Below are positions 27,682 through 36,775 of a stretch of 64,000 nt of DNA, piece by piece (the stretch's first letter is position 1; each line of letters opens with the position of its first letter). The DNA is taken from NCBI GenBank assembly GCA_046092445.1, contig JBJTDR010000053.1:1-64000 (forward strand), read 5' to 3'. Source of the DNA: CAIUPE01 sp046092445 (GTDB lineage Bacteria; Pseudomonadota; Alphaproteobacteria; Rhizobiales; Beijerinckiaceae). Below the pieces are notes generated by a model. It saw nothing but the letters and a program-made list of their open reading frames with translations, had not been told where the DNA came from and searched no databases. A program made the translations under genes and the position numbers.

Positions 27682-28932
27682 ATGAAATATTCCATCTTCA
27701 GCCTTGTTCATCAAGCATTCCGCCAGCAAAAGGATTGGAAGCCAGCTTGGCGGGATCCCGAGCCCAAACAAGAATATGACATCATCATTATTGGTGGCGG
27801 AGGGCACGGTTTGGCCACCGCGTACTACCTCGCCAAAGAGCACGGATTGACGAATGTCGCCGTTGTCGAGAAGGGTTATATCGGTAGCGGTTCGGTCGGA
27901 CGAAACACGACAATTGTAAGGTCAAACTACCAGGAGCCCGGAAACATCCCGTTCTATGAATGGTCTCTTAAACTCTGGGAGAGCTTGGAACAGGACTTTA
28001 ACTACAATGCAATGATGAGCCAACGGGGAGTGTTGAACCTCTATCACTCGGATAGCCAGCGAGATGAGTACGCGCGGAGAGGTAACGCGATGATGATGCA
28101 CGGGGTGCACGCGGATCTCATCGATCGGCAAGGCGTTAAGGACCTGGTTCCTTTTCTGGATTTCGAAAATGCCAGATTTCCGATTCAAGGAGGCTTACTT
28201 CAGAAGCGCGGCGGTACCGCGCGACATGATGCAGTTGCTTGGGGCTTCGCGCGGGGAGCTGATTCGCGCGGCGTCGATATCTTACAGAACACCGAAGTTA
28301 AGCAGATTCGTGTAAAAGACGGTCGTGTCATCGGTGTCGAAACCAATCGCGGGTTCATACGTGGAAAAAAAATTGGTTTGGCAGCTGCAGGAAATACAAC
28401 ACGCGTTGCGGAGACAGCGGGTTTACATCTACCGATCGAGAGCTATGTACTTCAGGCATTCGTGACTGAAGCCATCAAGCCATTGATCCCGTGTGTTGTT
28501 ACGTTTGGCGCCGGACACTTTTACATCAGCCAATCCGATAAAGGTGGCCTCGTCTTCGGTGCATCATTGGACGGCTATACTTCTTACGCCGCACGCGGAA
28601 ATTTGCCGGGCGTCGAGGATACGATTGAAGAGGCAATGGCAATCATGCCAAGCATTAGCCGTGTTCGTCTGCTGCGTCATTGGGGAGGCATTATGGACAT
28701 GTCAATGGATGGTTCACCAATCATCGACAGAACGCATATCGATGGCCTCTATCTGAATTGTGGGTGGTGTTACGGTGGCTTCAAGGCAACCCCGGGATCA
28801 GGTTGGTGTTTTGCACATTTGATTGCAAAAAATGAGACACACCCGAACGCAAAAGCGCTCAGACTGGATCGATTCGCCACGGGGCATATCATCGACGAAT
28901 GGGGTACCGGCGCCCAACCCAACCTGCATTGA
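27682..28932 (+). CDS. soxB: Sarcosine oxidase subunit beta
   Basis: The FAD/FMN-bearing catalytic subunit of heterotetrameric sarcosine oxidase, which oxidises sarcosine to glycine and passes the one-carbon unit to tetrahydrofolate. 416 residues is normal. It begins MKYSIFSLVHQAF as usual for SoxB, has the dinucleotide-binding motif IIIGGGGHGLATAYYLAKEHG, the flavin-site stretch GSGSVGRNTTIVRSNY and the C-terminal DGLYLNCGWCYGGFKATPGS. It heads the conserved soxB-soxD-soxA-soxG operon. Confidence 0.96.
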   Translation: MKYSIFSLVHQAFRQQKDWKPAWRDPEPKQEYDIIIIGGGGHGLATAYYLAKEHGLTNVAVVEKGYIGSGSVGRNTTIVRSNYQEPGNIPFYEWSLKLWESLEQDFNYNAMMSQRGVLNLYHSDSQRDEYARRGNAMMMHGVHADLIDRQGVKDLVPFLDFENARFPIQGGLLQKRGGTARHDAVAWGFARGADSRGVDILQNTEVKQIRVKDGRVIGVETNRGFIRGKKIGLAAAGNTTRVAETAGLHLPIESYVLQAFVTEAIKPLIPCVVTFGAGHFYISQSDKGGLVFGASLDGYTSYAARGNLPGVEDTIEEAMAIMPSISRVRLLRHWGGIMDMSMDGSPIIDRTHIDGLYLNCGWCYGGFKATPGSGWCFAHLIAKNETHPNAKALRLDRFATGHIIDEWGTGAQPNLH

Positions 28933-28941
28933 GGGTTTACC

Positions 28942-29220
28942 ATGCGGATCAAGTGCCCTTTTTGCGGCGAACGCGACTCACGGGAGTTTTCCTTTCTTGG
29001 TCAGGCAGACCTGGTCCGTCCAGATGCAAATCAGCCCGACGCGCAACAAGCTTTTCACGATTATGTTCATATTCGTCCAAATCCCGCTGGCATCAACCGG
29101 GAGTTATGGCTTCATGCGTATGGGTGCCGATCTTGGATTATCGTGGAGCGGAATACACTGTCTCATGCCATCAGTAGCGTTGAATTTGCCTCACAGCGTT
29201 TCCGAGGGATGGCGCAATGA
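28942..29220 (+). CDS. soxD: Sarcosine oxidase subunit delta
   Basis: A 92-residue zinc-binding subunit. The N-terminal MRIKCPFCGERDSREF carries the CxxC pair and GREL/LHAYGCRSWIIVERNT the later ligand region. It sits 9 bases after soxB and overlaps soxA by 4 bases (ATGA), the usual order. It is thought to hold the alpha and beta subunits together. Confidence 0.95.
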   Translation: MRIKCPFCGERDSREFSFLGQADLVRPDANQPDAQQAFHDYVHIRPNPAGINRELWLHAYGCRSWIIVERNTLSHAISSVEFASQRFRGMAQ

Positions 29221-32186
29221 GGGGAACGAGATCAAATCGGTTAACGGTTGGCGGATTAATCGACAGAAGCCGCCCTCTTGTCTTCACCTTTGACGGAAAG
29301 AAGATGCACGGCTTCGCAGGAGATACTCTTGCATCCGCTTTGATCGCCAATGGAGTCCAGACTGTCGGTCGGTCGTTCAAATATCATCGCCCTCGCGGCA
29401 TTCTTGGCGCCGGTTCCGAGGAACCAAATGCACTTGTCGAACTTCGAGACGGCCCCCGTCGGGAACCGAATACGCGCGCGACAATGGTGGAGCTTTTTGA
29501 CGGACTTACGGCGCGCAGTCAAAATAGTTGGCCTTCTCTAGCGTTCGATGTCATGGAAATCAACTCGCTGTTGAGCCCCCTATTCGGCGCTGGCTTTTAT
29601 TATAAGACCTTTATGTGGCCGAAATCATTCTGGGAAAGTGTTTATGAGCCCGCAATCAGACGCGCGGCAGGATTGGGGCGTGCGCCGGAAGGAATGGATC
29701 CTGATCATTACGAGAAGGCATTTGCCCACTGCGATATTCTGATAATCGGCGGAGGACCTGCAGGACTTTCGGCAGCGTTAGCCGCTGGCCGTTCGGGCGC
29801 GCGGGTCATCGTATGTGATGAAGGGCCTGTTCTCGGCGGTCGACTCTTGTCCGATCGTCGCCGCATCAACGATTTTCCTGCCATTGATTGGGTTCGTGCA
29901 ATTGAGGCGGAGCTGTCGTCGATGAAAAACGTCACACTGATGCGGCGCTCAACGGTTTTTGGCGTTTATGACCATGGCGTTTACGGTGTTATTGAGAGCG
30001 TAAACGACCATGTAGCCGAGCCTCCACCATATAAGCCACGTCAGCGATCATGGCGTGTAATCGCCAAACGAGCTATCTTGGCGGCCGGCTCAATCGAGCG
30101 CCCAATGCTGTTCGGCAATAACGACAGACCCGGTGTCATGCTCGGATCGGCCGTTCGGACCTATCTGAATCGCTTCGCAACCGCGCCTGGCCGTCGTATT
30201 GTAGTTTTCACGTCCTCGGATGACGGCCTGACGACGGCGCGGGACTTGGAAGCTCTGGGACTTTCCGTTGAGGCGGTTATCGACAGCAGACCAGGAGCCA
30301 ACCGGCATACTCTCGATGGCGCTCCGGTTTTTTGTGGAAGCCAGATCATCCGATCCTTTGGTTCTCGGGGCGTTCAGGCAGTTGAAATTTTGGACGCGTC
30401 GGGCCATGTCCGCTTGATTGATTGCGACTCAATTGCAATGTCGAACGGCTGGAACCCGACAGTTCATCTCACCTGCCACCTTGGCGCAAAGCCCGTATGG
30501 GATCAAAAGATTGAAGCCTTTATCCCAGGTAAACTACCGGACGGCCTATCGGTTGCGGGTGCTGCACAAGGCCACTTCACGCTGGATGAGGCACTCGCGG
30601 ACGGGTTACGACTGGGGACCCATGCTGCAGCCGATATCGGCTTTAAGGTGTCACAGCCATCTATGCCGACGACAGATCAGGAGAGTTCTTACCACACGCC
30701 ACTATGGCGATCCGTCAGCGGAAGGGGTAAATGTTTCCTCGACTTCCAGCATGACGTGACAGACAAAGACGTTGAGCTTGCCAATCAGGAGGGCTTTCGA
30801 TCCGTTGAACACATGAAACGTTATACAACCTTGGGAATGGCTACAGACCAGGGAAAAACATCAAATGTTTCAGGGTTGGCGATATTAGCCGCGATATCTG
30901 GCCGGGGTATGGACGAAGTTGGAACAACAGTTTTTCGCCCGCCCTTCGTACCCGTGTCGCTAGGAGCACTCGCAGGCCATCACCGTGGACGTGAATTCAA
31001 ACCAACCCGTTACACGCCCTCACACCAATGGGCGAGCAGGCAGGGCGCAGTTTTCATGGAAACAGGTCTCTGGATGCGCGCTCAGTATTTTCCGACTAGG
31101 GAAACGCCAGACTGGTTTTCAGCGATGTGTCGGGAAGTTACCGCGACACGCGAACGTGTAGGTGTTTGCGATGTATCAACGCTGGGAAAAATAGACATTC
31201 AAGGCAGAGATGCGGCCGTCTTTCTTGATCGCATTTACACTGGGATCTTCTCGACGCTGCCCATCGGTCGCGTGCGATACGGACTGATGATGCGAGAAGA
31301 TGGATTCGTGTTTGACGATGGAACCACCGCTCGGCTTGGAGAGCATCATTATCTGATGACGACGACGACCGCTGGCGCTGGAAAGGTCATGGCGCATCTC
31401 GAGTTCTGCCATCAGGTACTTTGGCCCGAGCTTGACGTCGCTTTCGTATCGGTTACCGAGCAGTGGGCACAATTTTCGATCGCAGGACCATATTCCCGGG
31501 AACTATTGCGGAAACTAGTCGATCAAAATTTTGACATTTCAAACGACGCCTTTCCCTATATGGCCGCTGCGACAGTCTCGATCTGCGGCGGGCTCTCGGC
31601 TCGACTATTTCGAATATCATTTTCGGGTGAGTTGGCCTTCGAGATAGGTGTCCCTAATCGCTATGGCGACGCCATGATCCGCGCAATAATGGCTGCCGGA
31701 GAGGAATTCGGTATCACACCCTATGGTCTTGAGGCTCTCAGTACCATGCGAATCGAGAAAGGTCATGTCGCCGGTTTGGAACTGAACGGTCAAACGACGC
31801 CACGTGATCTCGGCCTCGAAAAAATGGTTTCGATAAAAAAGGACTGTGTCGGTCGGGTCATGTCGCAGCGACCGGCAATGCTTGAACCGGATCGCCCCCT
31901 ATTTGCCGGATTTCGACCTCTCGATCCGAAAACTAAACTGACGGGCGGTGCGCATTTTCTCAATGTCGGCAGCCAGCCATCCCTGGCAGCGGATCTTGGT
32001 CATATGACATCTGTTGCATTCTCTCCGATGTTGAATAGCTGGATCGGTCTCGGTTTCATTAAGAATGCGCGTGAGCGGATCGGTGAAAAGGTCCGCGCGG
32101 TCGATTTCCTCAGAAACTCCGATACGTTAGTACAAATATGTGACCCGATATTCTATGACGCTGAAGGGAAGCGCCTCCGTGCATGA
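29217..32186 (+). CDS. soxA: Sarcosine oxidase subunit alpha
   Basis: The 989-residue large subunit. From the N-terminus: a 2Fe-2S-ferredoxin-like domain without its cysteines (PLVFTFDGKKMHGFAGDTLA; FKYHRPRGILGAGSEEPNAL), an NAD-binding domain (DILIIGGGPAGLSAALAAGR), and from about residue 610 a GcvT-like tetrahydrofolate domain (VGVCDVSTLGKIDIQGRDAA; EIGVPNRYGDAMIRAI) ending in an aminomethyltransferase C-terminal barrel. The GcvT part converts the imine intermediate to 5,10-methylene-tetrahydrofolate. It overlaps soxD by 4 bases and soxG by 8. Confidence 0.96.
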   Translation: MRGTRSNRLTVGGLIDRSRPLVFTFDGKKMHGFAGDTLASALIANGVQTVGRSFKYHRPRGILGAGSEEPNALVELRDGPRREPNTRATMVELFDGLTARSQNSWPSLAFDVMEINSLLSPLFGAGFYYKTFMWPKSFWESVYEPAIRRAAGLGRAPEGMDPDHYEKAFAHCDILIIGGGPAGLSAALAAGRSGARVIVCDEGPVLGGRLLSDRRRINDFPAIDWVRAIEAELSSMKNVTLMRRSTVFGVYDHGVYGVIESVNDHVAEPPPYKPRQRSWRVIAKRAILAAGSIERPMLFGNNDRPGVMLGSAVRTYLNRFATAPGRRIVVFTSSDDGLTTARDLEALGLSVEAVIDSRPGANRHTLDGAPVFCGSQIIRSFGSRGVQAVEILDASGHVRLIDCDSIAMSNGWNPTVHLTCHLGAKPVWDQKIEAFIPGKLPDGLSVAGAAQGHFTLDEALADGLRLGTHAAADIGFKVSQPSMPTTDQESSYHTPLWRSVSGRGKCFLDFQHDVTDKDVELANQEGFRSVEHMKRYTTLGMATDQGKTSNVSGLAILAAISGRGMDEVGTTVFRPPFVPVSLGALAGHHRGREFKPTRYTPSHQWASRQGAVFMETGLWMRAQYFPTRETPDWFSAMCREVTATRERVGVCDVSTLGKIDIQGRDAAVFLDRIYTGIFSTLPIGRVRYGLMMREDGFVFDDGTTARLGEHHYLMTTTTAGAGKVMAHLEFCHQVLWPELDVAFVSVTEQWAQFSIAGPYSRELLRKLVDQNFDISNDAFPYMAAATVSICGGLSARLFRISFSGELAFEIGVPNRYGDAMIRAIMAAGEEFGITPYGLEALSTMRIEKGHVAGLELNGQTTPRDLGLEKMVSIKKDCVGRVMSQRPAMLEPDRPLFAGFRPLDPKTKLTGGAHFLNVGSQPSLAADLGHMTSVAFSPMLNSWIGLGFIKNARERIGEKVRAVDFLRNSDTLVQICDPIFYDAEGKRLRA

Positions 32187-32784
32187 CACTATCCTGAAGC
32201 CACGATCAGCCCTAACAGGTCTCATCGAAGACGGCCGTCATGGCTTGCAAGATGGGAACGTCGGCATACGAATTTCCGAAGTACGCAATTTCGCGCTCGT
32301 CAACATGAATGCATATAGGAATTGCCGACAGCCCCTCGAAAACGCAATCAATAAGTGTTTCGGGCTTGATCTTCCATCCGGTCCACAAAGATTCGAAAAA
32401 AATGGTGTTGCAATAATTGGCCTTGGTCCAGATCAATGGTTTATGATGAGTTATGAAGAAAATTCGGCCGGTTTCGTTGATGAACTTGAAAAGGCTTCCC
32501 GTGACCGCGCAGCGATTGTCGACCAATCCGATGCATGGGCCATCGCCAGAGTCTCAGGTCCGGCGGCGCGAGCTGCACTGGCAAAAGGGGTCTCCGTTGA
32601 TCTTGATCCACAATCCTTCCACGTGAACTCGGTCGCTACAACCGTTGTCGCCGGAATTTGGACACATCTCTGGCAGATTGATGACAGTCCTGCATACGAA
32701 ATTTCAGTATTCAGGGGATTCGGCTCTTCGTTTATGTCTTGGCTAAAAGAATCCGCAACCGAATTCGGTTACGTTAACCAATAA
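32179..32784 (+). CDS. soxG: Sarcosine oxidase subunit gamma
   Basis: A 201-residue subunit with a GcvT-related fold. It starts at GTG 32179 (HDTILKPRSALTGL), which overlaps the soxA stop by 8 bases; an ATG at 32140 in the same frame lies inside soxA and would add residues not typical of the family. Landmarks are GLGPDQWFMMSYE, IVDQSDAWAIARVSGPAAR and FRGFGSSFMSWL. It is the last gene of the operon; luxR follows after 130 AT-rich bases. Confidence 0.93.
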   Translation: MHDTILKPRSALTGLIEDGRHGLQDGNVGIRISEVRNFALVNMNAYRNCRQPLENAINKCFGLDLPSGPQRFEKNGVAIIGLGPDQWFMMSYEENSAGFVDELEKASRDRAAIVDQSDAWAIARVSGPAARAALAKGVSVDLDPQSFHVNSVATTVVAGIWTHLWQIDDSPAYEISVFRGFGSSFMSWLKESATEFGYVNQ

Positions 32785-32916
32785 TACGTACCACTATCAA
32801 AATTTTTATAAATAAATTGATCAAACAGAAATTATTTGCAATACTTGTCGAGAAATGGCCGGTATTTACCGTTTTCATTTGTGAAATATCGCTGCAATGA
32901 AAGACGGACGATTTCA

Positions 32917-33672
32917 ATGTATGATGCAAATGTGTTTATCGACCGAAACGCAGATCGATTCCACACGATAGTTGACCGTTTTAATAGTCTTGATAAGGCG
33001 GAGGATATTCGGGCTATATTGCACGAAGCGGCATCCGCGTACGGGTTGGAACACATCGCTTACGCGGGCTTCAACATTCCAAACCAGAAACGTCAGACCC
33101 CTTATCTTTCAGTCACCTATACAGACGAATGGGTAAAACATTACACTGATCAATCCTATATTGATATTGACCCCGTTATTTCTCAGGGAATTCGATCGAT
33201 TCTGCCCGTCGACTGGAATGATGTTGACAGGACATCAAAAATTATCCGCCAAATGTTTGACGAGGCAGAACAGGCGGGCGTTGGCCGCCAAGGTATTTCC
33301 ATTCCGGTGCGTGGACGCAATGGAGACCGAGCAATCTGCTGTCTGACAGCGAACATGAGAGATCATGACTGGAAGCTGCTCAAACGGCATTTCATGCGCG
33401 ACTTCCAAGCATTGTCTGTTTATATCCACTACAGTATCGTCAAATCTACGAATTCGGAAATCAAAGAAGTGCCGCTCTCCAAACGAGAGACCCAATGTCT
33501 TTACTGGGCGGCATGTGGCAAGACTGCCGATGAAATTGCGATTATTCTGGGCCTTACACGTCGCGGCGTACGATTTCATCTCTCGAATTCGCTAATCAAA
33601 TTGGATGCCGTAAACATCGCTCAGGCAACCAGTAAAGCCATCGCAACTGAACTGATAAACCCGCCATCATAA
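32917..33672 (+). CDS. luxR: LuxR-family acyl-homoserine-lactone receptor/regulator
   Basis: A 251-residue quorum-sensing regulator. The ligand pocket residues of the TraR/LasR family are present at the correct spacing: W72, Y76, D85, P86 and W100, with a Gly near 126. The C-terminal LuxR-type helix-turn-helix runs from about 187 to 240 (LSKRETQCLYWAACGKTADE, RRGVRFHLSN). The start at 32917 (MYDANVFI) is preferred; the frame is open from 32836 but the extra residues do not fit. It lies directly upstream of luxI in the same direction, so the pair probably forms an autoinducing circuit. The flanking sox and mod operons are candidate targets. Confidence 0.94.
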   Translation: MYDANVFIDRNADRFHTIVDRFNSLDKAEDIRAILHEAASAYGLEHIAYAGFNIPNQKRQTPYLSVTYTDEWVKHYTDQSYIDIDPVISQGIRSILPVDWNDVDRTSKIIRQMFDEAEQAGVGRQGISIPVRGRNGDRAICCLTANMRDHDWKLLKRHFMRDFQALSVYIHYSIVKSTNSEIKEVPLSKRETQCLYWAACGKTADEIAIILGLTRRGVRFHLSNSLIKLDAVNIAQATSKAIATELINPPS

Positions 33673-33675
33673 CCT

Positions 33676-33695
33676 GTTTCTCAATATAAAGAAAC
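33676..33695. promoter_or_regulatory. Inverted repeat between luxR and luxI (lux-box-like position)
   Basis: GTTTCT (33676-33681) and AGAAAC (33690-33695) form a 20-bp dyad about 75 bases before luxI. A TTGAAC candidate -35 element follows at 33703-33708, but the -10 region is unclear. Size and place suit a LuxR-type operator. The sequence is not the classical lux box, and the dyad begins just after the luxR stop, so a weak terminator is the other reading. Confidence 0.4.
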
Positions 33696-33768
33696 CGTCA
33701 CATTGAACGGGTTTTTGAAAAAATAATTTAAATTAAGTTTTACCTCTCGAAAATTTCAGGAGGTAACC

Positions 33769-34410
33769 ATGATCATCTTAATCAACGGTTCAGAGCGTAA
33801 TGAGTTCTCTTACATAGTAAATGAGATGCACAAGATGCGCGCGCAGGTATTTCGTGATCGTCTAATGTGGGATGTTTCTGTCGTAAATGGATTAGAGCAC
33901 GACGAATTCGATGAGGAAAACCCACTATACCTTGTTTCCCTGGACGAAACGAGTGGAATAGTTCAAGGATCTCTGCGATTATTACCAACGACGGGTCCAA
34001 ATATGCTGCGTGATGTCTTTCCAATCCTTCTGGATGAAGAAAACGTCGTTGAAAGTGCGAATATCTGGGAGGTTTCACGGTTTGCCATCGCCCCACATGC
34101 CGAATTACCCGCAGCAGGGCGAAAACTTAGCTATGTAACTGGTGAGCTTCTGGCAGGTATCGTTGAAGTAGGGTTGACATCTGGCCTCTCAGAAGTCGTC
34201 GCCGTTTTTGACGCAAGAATGATTCGCATATTTAGACGCGGTGGTTATCCACCAGAAATCATCGGAGGCCCCAAAAAGATCGGTGTTTGTAGCACATACG
34301 CCGGACTTTTTGAGATCAGCGAAAGGAAGCTTGAAGATATTCGTGAAGCCTGCGGCATAACGCGTTCCGTTCTAGATCCTCAAAGCACAAGACGTCTCTT
34401 CGCTGCGTAA
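33769..34410 (+). CDS. luxI: Acyl-homoserine-lactone synthase
   Basis: A 213-residue autoinducer synthase that joins an acyl chain to S-adenosylmethionine to make N-acyl-homoserine lactone. The family's invariant residues are all found at their expected places: R24, F28, W34, D45, D48, R70, E101 and R104. A strong ribosome binding site (CAGGAGGT) lies 5 bases before ATG 33769. The C-terminal half has more divergence, so the acyl chain length cannot be predicted. It shares direction with luxR, 96 bases downstream of it. Confidence 0.96.
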   Translation: MIILINGSERNEFSYIVNEMHKMRAQVFRDRLMWDVSVVNGLEHDEFDEENPLYLVSLDETSGIVQGSLRLLPTTGPNMLRDVFPILLDEENVVESANIWEVSRFAIAPHAELPAAGRKLSYVTGELLAGIVEVGLTSGLSEVVAVFDARMIRIFRRGGYPPEIIGGPKKIGVCSTYAGLFEISERKLEDIREACGITRSVLDPQSTRRLFAA

Positions 34411-34430
34411 AAATATTTGGTTCAAGACCT

Positions 34431-34463
34431 TGCCCTCCGGATAAATGACGACTTCGGAGGGCA
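34431..34463. other. Stem-loop between luxI and modA
   Basis: A perfect 9-bp inverted repeat (TGCCCTCCG at 34431-34439 and CGGAGGGCA at 34455-34463) with a 15-base loop, 20 bases after the luxI stop. No run of T follows, so it is not a standard intrinsic terminator; it may still end luxI transcription or protect the mRNA. A second small hairpin (TGCTCC-GGCG-GGAGCA) lies near 34530. Confidence 0.55.
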
Positions 34464-34613
34464 TGATTGACAAGGCCGTCTCGAGGCTGTCAAATGGACT
34501 CGAACAGATGCAGGTGTGCATACGATAAGTCTGCTCCGGCGGGAGCACTTTCAATATTCGCCATTTTGATCAGAAAAATATTCTGCTCAAAATGAACATG
34601 GAAGGCTCCGCCA

Positions 34614-35396
34614 GTGAATTTCTTTTCCGAATTCCTGCGTGTTTTGATCTGTCTTTTCTTTTTTTCGACACTGTGGTTCACAGCCTCTCTGGCATCTGAA
34701 CAGCGAGTGAACGTCTTCGCAGCGGCAAGTCTCAAACAAGTCCTCGATCAGCTTGCGGACGAGTTTAGCCGGGAGAATGGCACGATAGTCTCAATGACTT
34801 ATGCGGGAAGCAATGTCCTCGCACGCCAGATTGAGGAAGGAGCGCCCGCTGATATATTTATATCCGCTGATCAGGAATGGATGGATAGTCTCGAGTCAAA
34901 GACGCTAATATTAACGGAAACTCGCTTTGATTTTACGGCCAATCGACTTGTCCTGATCACCCAGGCCGAAAATAGCTTAAATTTGAAGATTGAAGTCGGA
35001 TTCGCACTTGCCGATGCTTTAGATTCTGGGCGTATTGTTATGGCGGATGTCCGCGCCGTCCCCGCAGGTCGGTATGCAAAGGCGGCGCTCACATCCCTCG
35101 GCGTTTGGGATCAGGTTGCGGATAAAACTGTCCAAACGGAAAACGTTCGCGCCACACTAGCATTTGTGGCACGAGGAGAGGCACCGTTGGGTATCGTCTA
35201 TCAAACGGACGCAATAAGCGAAGCAAAAGTCCGCGTTTTGGATGTTTTTCCAGTAACTACTCACGCGCCAATCATCTACCCTGCTGCATTGATCAAAGGG
35301 TCGACTGCTCCTGCAGGTCCTGCGTTTCTTTCCTTCTTGCGCTCCGCAGCCGCTCTGAAGTACTTGGCGTCCTCTGGCTTCGTGAAGCCTAACTAG
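34614..35396 (+). CDS. modA: Molybdate ABC transporter, periplasmic binding protein
   Basis: A 260-residue secreted binding protein. It has an N-terminal signal peptide (charged start, then VLICLFFFSTLWFTASLAS) and the ModA pattern: VNVFAAASLKQVLDQLADEF, TYAGSNVLARQIEEGAPADIFISAD, and GRYAKAALTSLGVWD. Start is GTG 34614 with GGAAGG upstream. It binds molybdate (and usually tungstate) in the periplasm. It heads modA-modB-modC, which supplies the metal for the molybdopterin made by moaD/moaE products. Confidence 0.95.
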   Translation: MNFFSEFLRVLICLFFFSTLWFTASLASEQRVNVFAAASLKQVLDQLADEFSRENGTIVSMTYAGSNVLARQIEEGAPADIFISADQEWMDSLESKTLILTETRFDFTANRLVLITQAENSLNLKIEVGFALADALDSGRIVMADVRAVPAGRYAKAALTSLGVWDQVADKTVQTENVRATLAFVARGEAPLGIVYQTDAISEAKVRVLDVFPVTTHAPIIYPAALIKGSTAPAGPAFLSFLRSAAALKYLASSGFVKPN

Positions 35397-36095
35397 ATGA
35401 TTTACATGTCACTTAATCCGTCCGAAATTGACGCACTCTTGATCAGTCTTCGAGCGAGTTTTTTTGCAACTTTATTTGGTCTTCCATTTGCAATTCTAAT
35501 CGCCTACGTCCTCGCACGTTTTCGCTTTCCGGGGCATGGATTGCTCAACGTCGCCGTCCATTTACCACTCGTTTTGCCGCCCGTTGTAACGGGTTATCTC
35601 CTGCTTCTAACGCTTGGCCGCAAGGCTCCACTTGGCGCCGCCTTGGAGACGTGTTGCGGCATCGTGTTCAGCTTTCGCTGGACAGGCGCTGCGCTTGCCG
35701 CGGGGCTCATGGCATTCCCGCTCATCGTCCGTGCCGTTCGATTGTCGATTGAAGCAGTTGATATGCGACTGGAACACGCTGCGCTTACACTCGGAGCCCA
35801 CCCATTCTGGGTATTTCTGACGATCACACTGCCGCTTGCATTGCCCGGAATTATAGCTGGAGCCATTCTTGGCTTCGCCAAAGCACTTGGTGAATTCGGT
35901 GCGACGATCACCTTTGTTTCGAATATTCCCGGCGAAACTCAGACGCTGCCATCGGCAATCTATGCCTATACCCAGATACCCAACGGTGATGCTCCGGCAC
36001 TGCGACTTGTACTTATCTCCGTCATTATCTCGATGGCAGCACTGTTCGTATCAGAAGCGATCGCCCGCCGGGTCAAGACAAGGATTATTTCATGA
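35397..36095 (+). CDS. modB: Molybdate ABC transporter, permease
   Basis: A 232-residue permease with about five membrane helices and the inner-membrane EAA-type loop that contacts ModC (LGAHPFWVFLTITLPLALPG, GFAKALGEFGATITFVSN). The ATG at 35397 directly follows the modA stop; ATG 35406 is an alternative. It overlaps modC by 4 bases (ATGA). Confidence 0.95.
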   Translation: MIYMSLNPSEIDALLISLRASFFATLFGLPFAILIAYVLARFRFPGHGLLNVAVHLPLVLPPVVTGYLLLLTLGRKAPLGAALETCCGIVFSFRWTGAALAAGLMAFPLIVRAVRLSIEAVDMRLEHAALTLGAHPFWVFLTITLPLALPGIIAGAILGFAKALGEFGATITFVSNIPGETQTLPSAIYAYTQIPNGDAPALRLVLISVIISMAALFVSEAIARRVKTRIIS

Positions 36096-36775
36096 GCCAT
36101 CTTGAGATTTCCTTGAAGCATTCCGTCGGGCACCTCCGTCTGTCGCTGGCGTTTGAAACATCTGCTCATCTTCTCGCCATCAGCGGACCTTCTGGTTCCG
36201 GCAAGACAACCCTCATCAATATGATTTCAGGCCTTATAAAACCCGATAGCGGCATGATACGAATAAATGGCACCAAGGTCTTTGACAGCGAGGAGAAAAT
36301 TAACATTCCCGCTCATAAACGAAGAATCGGTTATGTCTTTCAGGATGGCCGGCTCTTCCCACACCTCAATGTTCGCAGCAATCTTGTGTTCGGAAGATGG
36401 TTTACAAGCCGAGAGCCCGCCATCGAGTTTCAAACTGTTGTAAAATTTCTTGGACTTGAAAGCCTGCTCTCGCGCGGTGTTGCCCAGCTCTCCGGAGGAG
36501 AACGCCAACGTGTCGCAATCGGTCGGGCAATCCTTGCAGCTCCTGAGTTGCTAATGATGGACGAGCCGCTCGCCGCGCTCGATCAGGATCGAAAAAACGA
36601 TATTCTGCCGTATATTGAACGAATTCGGGACAATATAAAAATTCCAATTATTTACGTTAGTCATAGTAATAATGAAATTAAATTCCTTTCAGATGAAATA
36701 ATTACGATTAAAAATGGGAAAATAGACAATATATATTTGAATAATCGTAATAAAAATAATTTATTAAAAATATAA
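36092..36775 (+). CDS. modC: Molybdate ABC transporter, ATPase (short, altered C-terminus)
   Basis: A 227-residue ABC ATPase with complete core: Walker A (GPSGSGKTTL), Q-loop (GYVFQDGRLFPHLNV), signature (LSGGERQRVAIGRAI), Walker B (LLMMDEPLAALD) and H-loop (VSHSN). ModC normally has about 350 residues, with a C-terminal TOBE/mop domain that binds molybdate for trans-inhibition. Here that domain is absent. From about 36640 the base composition turns extremely AT-rich and the protein ends in a run of N, K, I and L residues. The core should still work with ModB, but feedback control may be lost. Short ModC proteins exist, so a natural short form is the alternative. Confidence 0.85.
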   Translation: MSHLEISLKHSVGHLRLSLAFETSAHLLAISGPSGSGKTTLINMISGLIKPDSGMIRINGTKVFDSEEKINIPAHKRRIGYVFQDGRLFPHLNVRSNLVFGRWFTSREPAIEFQTVVKFLGLESLLSRGVAQLSGGERQRVAIGRAILAAPELLMMDEPLAALDQDRKNDILPYIERIRDNIKIPIIYVSHSNNEIKFLSDEIITIKNGKIDNIYLNNRNKNNLLKI

